A stretch of DNA of 64,000 nt, taken from assembly GCA_023386345.1 (NCBI GenBank), contig JAEWJT010000020.1, positions 1 to 64,000 of the forward strand. Direction: 5' to 3'. A program made the position numbers and the translations under genes. The notes beneath the pieces were generated by a model, which did not search any database, was not told the origin of the DNA, and saw only the letters and a program-made list of their open reading frames with translations. The stretch's first letter is position 1. Every line of letters starts with the position of its first letter. Below are positions 16,681 through 25,288 of the stretch, one piece after another. This DNA is from Bacillota bacterium (GTDB lineage Bacteria; Bacillota; Clostridia; Tissierellales; Sedimentibacteraceae).

Positions 16681-18453
16681 GTGCAATTTTCAAAACAAAC
16701 TAAAGATAAATTTATAGAGTCTGATTCCCAAATTCTTGATAAAATTTTAGAGGGTAAACACATAAAATCGGTATACCAACCTATTGTTTCTTTGACAAAT
16801 GGTGAAATTTATGGTTATGAGGCTCTTAGCAGGGTAACAAAAAAAGAGTTGAACATTAATATTGAGCAAATGTTTAGAACTGCCGATAAGACAGGTAGAT
16901 CGTGGGAGTTGGAAACATTATGTAGAACAAAGGCCTTAGAAAATTCAACAGAATTAGAAGAAGGAAAAAAACTTTTTTTAAATGTAAATTCTAATATCAT
17001 ACATGATAAAAAATTTAAAGAAGGATTTACAAAAGAACGTTTGAATGAATATGGTTTGAATTCTAACAATATTATATTCGAGATTACAGAGCGAACAGCT
17101 ATAATAGATAATAACGCATTTTTAACTTCAATTGAGCATTATAAAAATCAGAATTATAGTATAGCGATTGATGATGTTGGTGATGGATATTCGGGCTTAA
17201 ATATCATTGCAAATGTTGGTCCTAATATGATTAAGCTTAATATGAATCTTATCAGGGACATTGATAAGGATGAAACTAAGCAGCTATTGTGCAGAGCAAT
17301 GGTAGATTTTTGTAAGAACGCTAATATTTATTTGGTTGCAGAGGGAATTGAGACAGAAGAAGAATTAAGAATGCTAATAAAATTAAGGGTTGACCTTGGA
17401 CAAGGTTATTTTCTGGGTATTCCACAAGATGCTATGGTAAATATTGCTCCTGAAAGAATTAGAATGATTAAAATGTTTAATGAAAAAAACTACAATGAAA
17501 AACTCAAAAGCTCTGTCTATCCAATCATAGGACACCTTGCAAAATCAGGCTATACTTTTTCACCTGATGAAAATGTAGAAGATATTTATGAGATGATTAG
17601 AGTTAATCCAACCATAACTGAATTTGCTATTGTTGATAATGGTCTTACTGTAGGTTTTATGACTAAATCAAGATTAAGTGAAATATTTGGTGGTAGATAT
17701 GGATTTAGCCTTTATTCAAAAAATAGTATTCGTCAGTTGATAAATACTGAATTTTTAAGAGTAAATTTCAATATGCCTATAGATCAAGTATCTAGGCTAG
17801 CTATGCAAAGACCATTTGAGCGTTTATACGAACCTGTTGTTGTTGAAAATGATGGAAAATATTCAGGTATTGTAACAATTAAGGATTTGCTTGATGCTAG
17901 TACAAGCATTGCAGTAAGCACTGCTATGCACTCTAATCCTTTAACGGGTTTACCTGGAAACATTTTAATAGAAAAAGAGATATTAAATCATGTGTTAGGT
18001 GACTACCCATATTGTATTATGTATTATGATATCGATAATTTTAAAGCATATAATGATGCTTATGGTTTTCAAAACGGAGATATGATGTTAGCACTTCTTG
18101 CAGATATTTTGAAAGAATGTGCTACTGAAAATGAATTTATTGGTCATATTGGTGGTGATGATTTTATTGTTATATGTGATTATCTAGAGGTAGAAGATTT
18201 TTGTAAAACGGTTATTTACAAGTTTTCTACTAGAGTTACTTCATTGTATCATGAGGAAGATGTTGATAATGGTTACATAATATCAAAAAATAGACATGGA
18301 GTAACAGAAAATTTTCCTATAGCAAGTTTATCTATCGCTGGAATTTCAAATAAAATTAAAAATTATCAAGATATTGAAGATTTTTCAAGAGATATAGCTG
18401 TACTTAAGAAAACTTGTAAAAAACAGATAGGTAACTATTATGAGATAATATAA
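16681..18453 (+). CDS. EAL-CBS-GGDEF cyclic di-GMP signalling protein
   Basis: A 590-aa cytoplasmic protein. The N-terminal EAL phosphodiesterase domain (about 25-260) has YQPIVSLTNG, GYEALSR, FEITERTA, IAIDDVGDGYSGLN and VAEGIETEEEL, so most catalytic acidic residues are present. Two CBS-like repeats lie at about 280-410. The GGDEF domain (about 420-590) has MYYDIDNFKAYNDAYG and GGDDF in place of GGDEF; that change is conservative, and cyclase activity cannot be ruled in or out. No transmembrane segment. The start is GTG at 16681 with AGGAGG upstream. Its position inside a surface-fibre locus suggests that c-di-GMP controls it. Confidence 0.9.
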   Translation: MQFSKQTKDKFIESDSQILDKILEGKHIKSVYQPIVSLTNGEIYGYEALSRVTKKELNINIEQMFRTADKTGRSWELETLCRTKALENSTELEEGKKLFLNVNSNIIHDKKFKEGFTKERLNEYGLNSNNIIFEITERTAIIDNNAFLTSIEHYKNQNYSIAIDDVGDGYSGLNIIANVGPNMIKLNMNLIRDIDKDETKQLLCRAMVDFCKNANIYLVAEGIETEEELRMLIKLRVDLGQGYFLGIPQDAMVNIAPERIRMIKMFNEKNYNEKLKSSVYPIIGHLAKSGYTFSPDENVEDIYEMIRVNPTITEFAIVDNGLTVGFMTKSRLSEIFGGRYGFSLYSKNSIRQLINTEFLRVNFNMPIDQVSRLAMQRPFERLYEPVVVENDGKYSGIVTIKDLLDASTSIAVSTAMHSNPLTGLPGNILIEKEILNHVLGDYPYCIMYYDIDNFKAYNDAYGFQNGDMMLALLADILKECATENEFIGHIGGDDFIVICDYLEVEDFCKTVIYKFSTRVTSLYHEEDVDNGYIISKNRHGVTENFPIASLSIAGISNKIKNYQDIEDFSRDIAVLKKTCKKQIGNYYEII

Positions 18454-18460
18454 TGTTGAT

Positions 18461-18510
18461 AAAAAGTGTAGATTTTATAATAAAAATTATAAATATCTAC
18501 ACTTTTTTTA
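18461..18510 (+). terminator. Terminator after the EAL-GGDEF gene
   Basis: AAAAAGTGTAGAT pairs with ATCTACACTTTTT around an A/T-rich loop, and ends in a T run. Stem about 13 bp. Confidence 0.88.
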
Positions 18511-18670
18511 TTTCAAAAAAATTAATTGTTTTAATTTTTCTCATTTTAATGTACAATATAATAGTTATGTATGTGGAATACTATTAATATAAAATTAAAT
18601 TCTAGTGATTTAGTCTTGAAATTTACATAAAATTAAAAACTTTTGTTTTTAGAAAGGAACTTATTAATAA

Positions 18671-20257
18671 ATGCTTAATAATTTAAACAGCAATGAACAA
18701 ATACAAAAACGCCGTATATTTGGAATAATTTCGCATCCTGATGCGGGGAAAACTACTCTTACTGAGAAGCTTTTGCTTCATGGTGGAGCTATACGTGAAG
18801 CCGGAGCTGTAAAGGCTAGAAAAAATGAAAGATCTGCTCGCTCAGACTGGATGGAGATTGAAAAACAGCGTGGTATCTCTGTTACTTCTTCTGTTATGCA
18901 GTTTGAGTATAATGATAAAATCATATCTATTATGGATACACCTGGACACAATGATTTTGGTGAGGATACTTATCGTATACTTACATCTGTTGATAGTGCT
19001 GTCATGGTGATTGATGCTGCAAAGGGTATAGAAACACAGACTAAAAAGCTGTTTCAGGTTTGTAGTATGAGAGGTATCCCTATATTTACTTTTATAAACA
19101 AGCTAGACAGACAATCAAAAGACCCTCTTGAATGTATGGAGGAGCTTGAAGAGGTGCTTGGACTACCTTCTGTTGCAGTTACTTGGCCTATTGGTAATGG
19201 TATGACCTTTGAGGGTATCTATGATAGGATTGAAAATGAAGTGCATCTCTATAAAAAAGATAAAACAATTAAGCTTGATGATAAGGGAGTTTATGGAGAT
19301 ATATTAGATGGTATACTCGACCCTGTTAATCTTAGCAATTTGAGAAGTGAACTAGAGCTGCTTGATGGAGCTGGCAATAAGTTTGATATAAAGGAAGTAG
19401 AAAGAGGTAAGCTGTCTCCTGTATTTTTTGGAACAGCATTAGTTGATTTTGGAGTAACTCCGTTCTTGAAGCATTTCCTCAATATGTCACCTGCTCCTGG
19501 AGGCAGAAAAACAACTACAGGTGAAGTACAGCCAACTGATGAAGCATTTAGTGGATTTATATTTAAAATTCAAGCAAATATGAATCCTGCTCATAGAGAT
19601 AGACTCGCCTTTGTTAGAATTTGTTCAGGTACATTTGAACGTGGTATGACAGTTACTTTGTCAAGAACTGGAAAGCAGCTTAAACTTAGTCAATCGACAC
19701 AGCTTATGGCTAATGAGCGTGAAACTGTTGATACAGCTATTGCTGGAGATATAATAGGATTATATGATTCCGGAACATATCAAATTGGAGATACTATAAC
19801 AACTGGCAAGGAAAAAATATTTTTTGAACCATTACCAACGTTTCCTCCTGAATTGTTTAAAAGAGTAAGCCCTATAAACTCATTGAAAGGTAAAAATTTC
19901 CAAAAAGCAATAGAGCAATTGGCGCAAGAAGGAACGATACAGGTTTATAGAAATCTTTTTAATGATGTTATATTAGGAGCTGTAGGAGTATTGCAGTTTG
20001 AAGTCTTTGAGTATAGGCTAAACAACGAGTACAATGTGGATATACGCATGGACAATTTAGAATATAGTGTAGCAAGATGGATAAAGGCTGATGATTCAAT
20101 AGACCTTAGAAAATATGAGAACTCAAGGACTATGTTAGTATATGATAGATTTCAAAGACCAGTATTCTTATTTAGTAATCAATATGCAGTGACTGCGTTT
20201 GAGGATAGAGTAAAGGAAATAAAACTCGTAGAAGCACTTGATGTTGTTAATGAATAA
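18671..20257 (+). CDS. prfC: Peptide chain release factor 3
   Basis: GTPase that removes RF1/RF2 from the ribosome after termination (528 aa, normal length). The G domain shows G1 SHPDAGKTTLTEKLL, the class-specific sequence KARKNERSARSDWMEIEKQRGISV, G3 DTPGHNDFGEDTYR and G4 NKLDR. The C terminus YQRPVFLF-like phrase is present as FQRPVFLFSNQYA. AGAAAGGA precedes the ATG. Apparently a housekeeping gene inserted between the surface-locus genes; its own promoter is likely in the upstream 160 bp. Confidence 0.97.
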   Translation: MLNNLNSNEQIQKRRIFGIISHPDAGKTTLTEKLLLHGGAIREAGAVKARKNERSARSDWMEIEKQRGISVTSSVMQFEYNDKIISIMDTPGHNDFGEDTYRILTSVDSAVMVIDAAKGIETQTKKLFQVCSMRGIPIFTFINKLDRQSKDPLECMEELEEVLGLPSVAVTWPIGNGMTFEGIYDRIENEVHLYKKDKTIKLDDKGVYGDILDGILDPVNLSNLRSELELLDGAGNKFDIKEVERGKLSPVFFGTALVDFGVTPFLKHFLNMSPAPGGRKTTTGEVQPTDEAFSGFIFKIQANMNPAHRDRLAFVRICSGTFERGMTVTLSRTGKQLKLSQSTQLMANERETVDTAIAGDIIGLYDSGTYQIGDTITTGKEKIFFEPLPTFPPELFKRVSPINSLKGKNFQKAIEQLAQEGTIQVYRNLFNDVILGAVGVLQFEVFEYRLNNEYNVDIRMDNLEYSVARWIKADDSIDLRKYENSRTMLVYDRFQRPVFLFSNQYAVTAFEDRVKEIKLVEALDVVNE

Positions 20258-20300
20258 GAACTTTGATAAATTAGTATTTTCATAAGGAGATAAAAGTATT

Positions 20301-21008
20301 ATGAAGAAATTTCTAGCTATATTATTCATATTATTAGGTGTTGGTTTGCTTGCCTACACTCCTCTTCGTGAACTGTATGATGAATATGAAAAAAACAAAC
20401 TGATAGAAATGTACGAGAAAAATAATTCAAATACAGATGGAGATAGTAATTTGCAAGGCTCTGAATCTGAGGAAGAAAATATTTCTGATTTTTATGAGTA
20501 TTTTTCTGGTCTCCAAACAATAGTTGAAAACATAAATTCTTCTGAAAGTACTGAAAATAATGGAGATGGAACAACTGGAACTAACGGTGAAGATAACACA
20601 GAGAAAAAACTTAAAAATGTAATGGGTATAATTAGCATAGACAAAATAAATGTGAAACTTCCAATTAAAAACTATTTCAAGGAAGAAGAAATTTGGTCAA
20701 GTGTCGGACACATCCCAGGAACTGCCAATCCGGGTGAAACAGGAAACTGTGTCATAGCAGGACACAGAGCGCGTGCAAAGGGAAGACTTTTCAATAGACT
20801 TGATGAATTAGAGCTTGGAGATACTATATCAATTACATATAATTCAAATAGCTTTGAATACAAGGTTTCTGAAATAAAAATCGTCGAGCCAACAGATGTT
20901 TCTGTATTAAATTCAAATAAAGATGAAGTTTCTCTAACCTTAATAACTTGTCACCCTGTTAGAGTTCTTAGCCATAGGCTTATTGTAAAAGCAATTTTGG
21001 TACCTTAG
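20301..21008 (+). CDS. Class D-like sortase
   Basis: Transpeptidase of 235 aa that attaches proteins with an LPxTG-like signal to the cell wall. One N-terminal membrane anchor (FLAILFILLGVGLLAYTPL), a Glu/Ser/Asn-rich linker (about 35-100), then the sortase barrel. The catalytic His is in CVIAGHRA, Cys in LTLITCHPV, and Arg in SHRLIVKA. The sequence GIISIDKINVKLPI at the domain start is typical of class D. The LPKSG protein at 15520 is the obvious substrate in the window. It is followed by an imperfect hairpin at 21052-21104. Confidence 0.9.
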   Translation: MKKFLAILFILLGVGLLAYTPLRELYDEYEKNKLIEMYEKNNSNTDGDSNLQGSESEEENISDFYEYFSGLQTIVENINSSESTENNGDGTTGTNGEDNTEKKLKNVMGIISIDKINVKLPIKNYFKEEEIWSSVGHIPGTANPGETGNCVIAGHRARAKGRLFNRLDELELGDTISITYNSNSFEYKVSEIKIVEPTDVSVLNSNKDEVSLTLITCHPVRVLSHRLIVKAILVP

Positions 21009-21051
21009 ATAACTTTTTTGTTCAACAATAAATTTTATTAAAAATTATAAG

Positions 21052-21104
21052 CTCACAAGTTAACGCACCGTGTTTATATTTGACATCTCGTGTTAATCTG
21101 TGAG
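21052..21104 (+). terminator. Imperfect hairpin after the sortase gene
   Basis: CTCACA-AG-TTAAC pairs with GTTAA-TC-TGTGAG across an internal loop, followed by tttatttgtct. A weak terminator between the sortase and the regulator gene. Confidence 0.55.
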
Positions 21105-21187
21105 TTTATTTGTCTAACGTTTATGTTTGAATATATATAATTTTTTTGCTATACTTTTTTTGGGAAATAAATAAAAGGGGTGCTGGT

Positions 21188-21787
21188 TTGAATATATTAA
21201 TTATTGATAACTTTCCGATATTTAGAAAAGGTATAGTAAGTATACTGAAGGATAACTTTTTAGATTACAACGTACTTGAAGCATCTAATTTTTCAGAAGC
21301 TTCTCTTGTCATAAAAAAATACCTACCACATATTATTTTTATGGACATAAATTCTAATAATGAGGAAGAAAGCAGTTTTATAGAAAGCTTAAAGCGAAAT
21401 AATCAAGATACAAGGATAATGGCTATGGGAAACTTTATTAAAAAAGAGGATATCAATAGATGCTTTAATATGGGTATCCATGGCATAATACTTAAAAATG
21501 CTCTAATTGAAGATTTTGTATATGCAACTAAGCTTATTAACCGCGGGAAAAATTACACAGACCCAGAGCTAACATCTAATATGAATTTCAATAATATTGA
21601 ATCTTTAACAAAAAGAGAGTATGACGTTTTGATGGAAATAAGCAAGGGTAAAACTAATAATGAAATTGCAAAAAAATTATTTATATCTGAGCATACTGTT
21701 AAAAAACATATAGGTAATATCTTTTCTAAGCTTCATTTATCAAACAGAACAGAGGCTGCTCTTTATGCAGGAAGTATAGCTGTATGA
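21188..21787 (+). CDS. LuxR/NarL-type response regulator
   Basis: A 200-aa two-domain regulator. The receiver domain starts NILIIDNFPIFRKGI, with the phospho-acceptor Asp in IIFMDINSN and the conserved Lys in GIILKNA. The first acidic pair is reduced to a single Asp (IIDN rather than DD). The C-terminal HTH reads LTKREYDVLMEISKGKTNNEIAKKLF and SEHTVKKHIGNIFSKL. The TTG at 21188 follows AAAGGGGTG and gives the usual N terminus; an upstream ATG at 21146 would add a tail without a ribosome binding site. No sensor kinase is adjacent. Overlaps the SipW gene by 4 nt. Confidence 0.85.
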   Translation: MNILIIDNFPIFRKGIVSILKDNFLDYNVLEASNFSEASLVIKKYLPHIIFMDINSNNEEESSFIESLKRNNQDTRIMAMGNFIKKEDINRCFNMGIHGIILKNALIEDFVYATKLINRGKNYTDPELTSNMNFNNIESLTKREYDVLMEISKGKTNNEIAKKLFISEHTVKKHIGNIFSKLHLSNRTEAALYAGSIAV

Positions 21788-22977
21788 AAATTGATTATAC
21801 ATCCTCAAAGCTATATTCATCTATATCATTATTAATGATATTTGTTATTATTTTAATGTCTTTATTTACTAATCTAGATATCATAGAAAATCCTATTGCA
21901 AAGGCTTCTATTTGGCTTGTAATTGCGTTACTCATACTTGTTTTTTTCCCAAGGCAAAAAGGTATATCGAAATATAATCAGCTTGAAAACTTTCATCTAT
22001 TTTCTTTTATATGTGGATTTATCTATATATTAATTTACTTTGGTTCAGGGATAATATTAGGCTTTGGTAAAAGTCCATATGCTAGGGGTATAGGTGGTAT
22101 TTCTATGAATATATACACATATATTGTGCCAATAGCTGCTAAAGAGTTAATTAGAGGATTTTTGCTGATAAATTATGCAAAGAAAAGCACTCTAAAAATC
22201 ATACTTGTCACTATTTTAATGATAGCTGTTGATATCTATATATCTCAAATTTTAAGGCTGAATAACCTAAAAGAGTTAGTAATGTATATGTCTCAAAGCT
22301 TTGGACCTTTAATATGTGCAAATATATTTGCAAGCTATGCTTGTACTGTAGCAGATCCGCTAACATCTATTATTTTTTTAAGTATTATGAATACAGTAGA
22401 ATTTATATCCCCTGTTCTTCCAAAGCTGCAATGGCTGAGCAGAGGGCTTATAAATATGAGTATACCTATTTTTTCATATATGGCACTAAGCTTTTATCAC
22501 AATAAAATAAGTAAAGCTTATAAGGCATACAAGGTAAAAAAAGAAAGTGTTTTTTCATTAGCAGCTGTGAGTACATTTTGTGTTTTACTAATATGGTTTG
22601 TGGTAGGTGTTTTTCCTATTTTCCCATCTGTAATATTGACAGGTAGTATGAAACCGATTATAGAACCTGGAGATATTGTTGTAATCAAAAAAATCCAAGA
22701 GATAGAGGACATAGAGAGCCTGAAAATAGGTGACGTTATACAATTCAAAAGAGGAGATATGATGATTGTACACAGAATTATTGAGCTAGTTAAAAATGAT
22801 GATGATGGTTTAATATATTATAAGACAAAGGGAGACAACAATTCAAGAGAGGATAGAGAATTAGTCAATCCAAATGATGTAAGAGGAACAGTGTACAAGA
22901 CAATACCAAAGCTAGGGATGTTAACACTTTTTTTGAGAAATAATGATAGTATTCCGCTTGAGGATGTGGAATTTTAA
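21784..22977 (+). CDS. SipW-type signal peptidase I fused to a polytopic membrane domain
   Basis: A 397-aa protein. The C-terminal third is a signal peptidase of the SipW/ER type: the nucleophile is in ILTGSMKPIIEPGD, and the general base is His (MIVHRI) instead of Lys, followed by KTKGDNNSREDRE. The first 260 residues hold about eight hydrophobic segments, far more than the two of ordinary SipW proteins; I do not recognise this domain. ATGA overlap with the regulator gene shows co-translation. Its substrates are most likely the TasA-like proteins at 14619 and 24349, whose signal peptides have the SipW-type pattern. Confidence 0.88.
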   Translation: MKIDYTSSKLYSSISLLMIFVIILMSLFTNLDIIENPIAKASIWLVIALLILVFFPRQKGISKYNQLENFHLFSFICGFIYILIYFGSGIILGFGKSPYARGIGGISMNIYTYIVPIAAKELIRGFLLINYAKKSTLKIILVTILMIAVDIYISQILRLNNLKELVMYMSQSFGPLICANIFASYACTVADPLTSIIFLSIMNTVEFISPVLPKLQWLSRGLINMSIPIFSYMALSFYHNKISKAYKAYKVKKESVFSLAAVSTFCVLLIWFVVGVFPIFPSVILTGSMKPIIEPGDIVVIKKIQEIEDIESLKIGDVIQFKRGDMMIVHRIIELVKNDDDGLIYYKTKGDNNSREDRELVNPNDVRGTVYKTIPKLGMLTLFLRNNDSIPLEDVEF

Positions 22978-23009
22978 TGTAAAGATTTGATTTGTAACAA
23001 TTGAGATAT

Positions 23010-23045
23010 AATTTAAAAAATTTTCGTATGAAAATTTTTTAAATT
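23010..23045. terminator. Bidirectional terminator between convergent genes
   Basis: A perfect 16-bp stem (AATTTAAAAAATTTTC, loop GTAT, GAAAATTTTTTAAATT) sits between the SipW-fusion gene (+) and the DUF5305-like gene (-). Confidence 0.85.
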
Positions 23046-23067
23046 GCATTATTAGTACAACGAAAAT

Positions 23068-24159
23068 TTATATGCCTTTTGAATTTTCGAGATTATTACT
23101 TGATATCATGGCTAGAGAGTACTTTATATAGTATATGTATCTTGTATTTTCATTTATAATATAAAATTTATTCATACTTCCTATATTTTCACTAAAATCG
23201 TAAAATATAGGTTTTTCTATTTCATCAGATATTTTAATTAGGTCATCAAAACTTTTTACATAAAATATATTATCGCAGTCTAAATTAGTGGAATTATTAA
23301 TTCCGACTAGAAGCTTTGAGTAATTTTTAAAAATTTTATTAATTTTCTTTATATACATATCGTATTCGGAAGGATTTGTAGTAAAAATAAACAAAGCAAT
23401 TATTGCAAGTAAAAGGATTACGATGATAATTCTACATGATGTAATCAAAGTAAAATTAGGGTCTACGATTATCTTATCTATTTTTTTGATATCTCCTGTT
23501 TTCTCATTTAAGTTTGAGCTAATAGTAGAAAAATAATTAGAGCCAATTGGTATAATTATAGTTGGATTAATAGTTTCCTTTACTATTCCATGCTTTGTCT
23601 CTACGTTATATTCTATATTCATAACAAGTTCTATAACGTTAGATGTCAATATTTTAGTGCTTTCATAAATTTCTTTTGAAAGATTATTAAACCAGTCATA
23701 ATCAAGGATTAAATTTTCAAATATTTGTTTTTTAGAACTTAAATTTGAAAATTCAGTATCATTTTTAAGTATAAAAAATTTTGACCATAGCATTTTTATT
23801 TCATTTTGTTCAGATATATTACCCTTAACTGTAGCAGTAATGTTGTATTTACCAAAAATTTTTGATATTTCACTCCCAGAAAATCTATTTGTGAAGCTTA
23901 GTTCGATATCATCTACTATGGACGAGATATAAACTCTGTCTTGAGGTAAAATATTCTTGTCATAAATACTATTATCAAAAAGCTTAACATTATATTTGAT
24001 ATCTGAAGAAAGATTATAATTATATAATTTAGTTTCACTTTCAGCTGTCTTATAGTTTTTAGATTCTTTAAATTGGACTATAAGAAGAATAGTAGATATT
24101 AAAATTAAGACAGAGCCTATAATTATTTTTGTCATCAGCTGCATTTTCATTTTTTTCAT
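23068..24159 (-). CDS. DUF5305-like membrane protein
   Basis: A 363-aa protein with one N-terminal TM segment (IIIGSVLILISTILLIV), an extracytoplasmic region of about 210 residues, a second TM (CRIIIVILLLAIIALFIF near 250) and a cytoplasmic tail. The phrases NITATVKGN and NIEYNVETKHG..NPTIIIPIG recall DUF5305 proteins, which I associate with SipW-type signal peptidase loci. The function is unknown to me. RBS AAGGGGG precedes the start. Transcribed left, convergent with the SipW-fusion gene and downstream of the TasA-like gene at 24349. Confidence 0.65.
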   Translation of the reverse strand: MKKMKMQLMTKIIIGSVLILISTILLIVQFKESKNYKTAESETKLYNYNLSSDIKYNVKLFDNSIYDKNILPQDRVYISSIVDDIELSFTNRFSGSEISKIFGKYNITATVKGNISEQNEIKMLWSKFFILKNDTEFSNLSSKKQIFENLILDYDWFNNLSKEIYESTKILTSNVIELVMNIEYNVETKHGIVKETINPTIIIPIGSNYFSTISSNLNEKTGDIKKIDKIIVDPNFTLITSCRIIIVILLLAIIALFIFTTNPSEYDMYIKKINKIFKNYSKLLVGINNSTNLDCDNIFYVKSFDDLIKISDEIEKPIFYDFSENIGSMNKFYIINENTRYIYYIKYSLAMISSNNLENSKGI

Positions 24160-24272
24160 AGTTAAAAATTCCCCCTTAGTACTTCAAAGTTTTATCTGTA
24201 TGCTATAATATCAATTAGAAACCTCTAAAATTTTCAGCAAGATTTTAAATTGATATTAGTATTGAAATAAGC

Positions 24273-24327
24273 AATAAACTTCCATGGATTTACAATGAAT
24301 AAGAGGAGAAAACCATGGAAGTTTATT
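24273..24327 (-). terminator. 15-bp inverted repeat after the TasA-like gene
   Basis: AATAAACTTCCATGG and CCATGGAAGTTTATT are perfect inverted repeats around a 25-nt loop that contains GAGGAG. On the minus strand it lies 22 nt after the stop codon of the 24349-25056 gene. The T run is weak, so it could be a processing hairpin or partial terminator before the DUF5305-like gene. Confidence 0.65.
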
Positions 24328-24348
24328 TTGATAAGCTTTTATTATATT

Positions 24349-25056
24349 TTATCTAACTGCATTTGCTTGTATGTAGTCAAATCTCAACGAGAAAGCAAGC
24401 GAACAATCTTGTGTTTCATTTTCCCACTCTTCAGGAATTGTAATGATAAATCCATTTTGCATTTGACCAAAGTCGTCTTTAACATTTATATCACCAACCA
24501 AAAGTCTATCTCCAGGAACTATAACTACATTTGCTAAAGCAGCCTTTATCAAGTTTCCAATATTTGAATAAGTACCATCAACTCTTTGTTCGTTCAAAAT
24601 TCTACCATCTGCTTTTTGTAATCTAAAGCAAAAAGCTATAGGGAGATTATTTAATTTATCAGTTGGCAAATTAGTTTCTGTTGCATTAGGGATAAGCTCT
24701 ACATTGTCAATTTTAACTGGCACTGTACCTGTATTGTCAACGCCATAAATATATGTGACATATGAACCAGGGAACATATTATTGATTTCAACATCTAGTG
24801 TGTAGTCATTAGGGAAGGCATATTTAAGAACTCTCGCATTGTAGTCATCAGAAATATCCAATCCTAAAGAATCAGGATTACCATTTGGATTTGTAAAATA
24901 TATACCAGGGCCTCCGATGTTTACAAGTTTTACATCTAATTCACCAGTATTAACTTTGTTTGAAATTGTAGCAGATTGTGTCCACCATGCAAATGCTGTA
25001 CCCATAAGTATCAAAGCAATTACAAGGGATAAAGAAATTAATTTTGTTTTGTTCAT
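24349..25056 (-). CDS. TasA/camelysin-like secreted protein
   Basis: A 235-aa exported protein of the TasA/CalY type. The signal peptide (LISLSLVIALILMGTAFAWWTQS) shows the tryptophan pair and the small-residue site seen in SipW substrates. VNTGELDVKLVNIGG follows, then NMFPGSYVTYIYGVDNTGTVPVKI, the conserved block of this family. No LPxTG signal, so it is probably released or polymerised as fibres. The ATG at 25056 is preceded by GGAGG; the frame stays open upstream to 25134 through the leader hairpin, but that part is not coding. Most similar within the window to the protein at 15520. Confidence 0.85.
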   Translation of the reverse strand: MNKTKLISLSLVIALILMGTAFAWWTQSATISNKVNTGELDVKLVNIGGPGIYFTNPNGNPDSLGLDISDDYNARVLKYAFPNDYTLDVEINNMFPGSYVTYIYGVDNTGTVPVKIDNVELIPNATETNLPTDKLNNLPIAFCFRLQKADGRILNEQRVDGTYSNIGNLIKAALANVVIVPGDRLLVGDINVKDDFGQMQNGFIITIPEEWENETQDCSLAFSLRFDYIQANAVR

Positions 25057-25073
25057 AAGAACCTCCATTAGTT

Positions 25074-25117
25074 TAATATAATATTTATGGAATTTATTTT
25101 CCATAAATATTATATTA
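25074..25117 (-). promoter_or_regulatory. 19-bp perfect hairpin in the TasA-like gene leader
   Basis: The arms 25074-25092 and 25099-25117 pair perfectly around the loop TTTATT. The hairpin ends about 18 nt before the start codon, just upstream of GGAGG. At this position it should protect the mRNA 5' end or act as an RNA switch rather than terminate, as no T run lies between it and the ribosome binding site. Confidence 0.75.
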
Positions 25118-25214
25118 GTAAGAATAGCTTTCAATAATATCCAAAGGTTTGATTTATTGGTATATATATGTATTATTGTTTATACTACTAAAGTTCTAGG
25201 CATATTATCTGAAA

Positions 25215-25256
25215 ATAAAAAGCATAAATTCCATCATATGTATTTATGCTTTTTAT
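25215..25256. terminator. Bidirectional terminator, S41 protease side
   Basis: A 15-bp stem (core AAAAAGCATAAAT / ATTTATGCTTTTT) around a 12-nt loop. It lies 33 nt beyond the stop of the leftward S41 protease gene. Confidence 0.85.
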
Positions 25257-25288
25257 CTAATTATATTAATTTAAGTATTTTAAAAATT

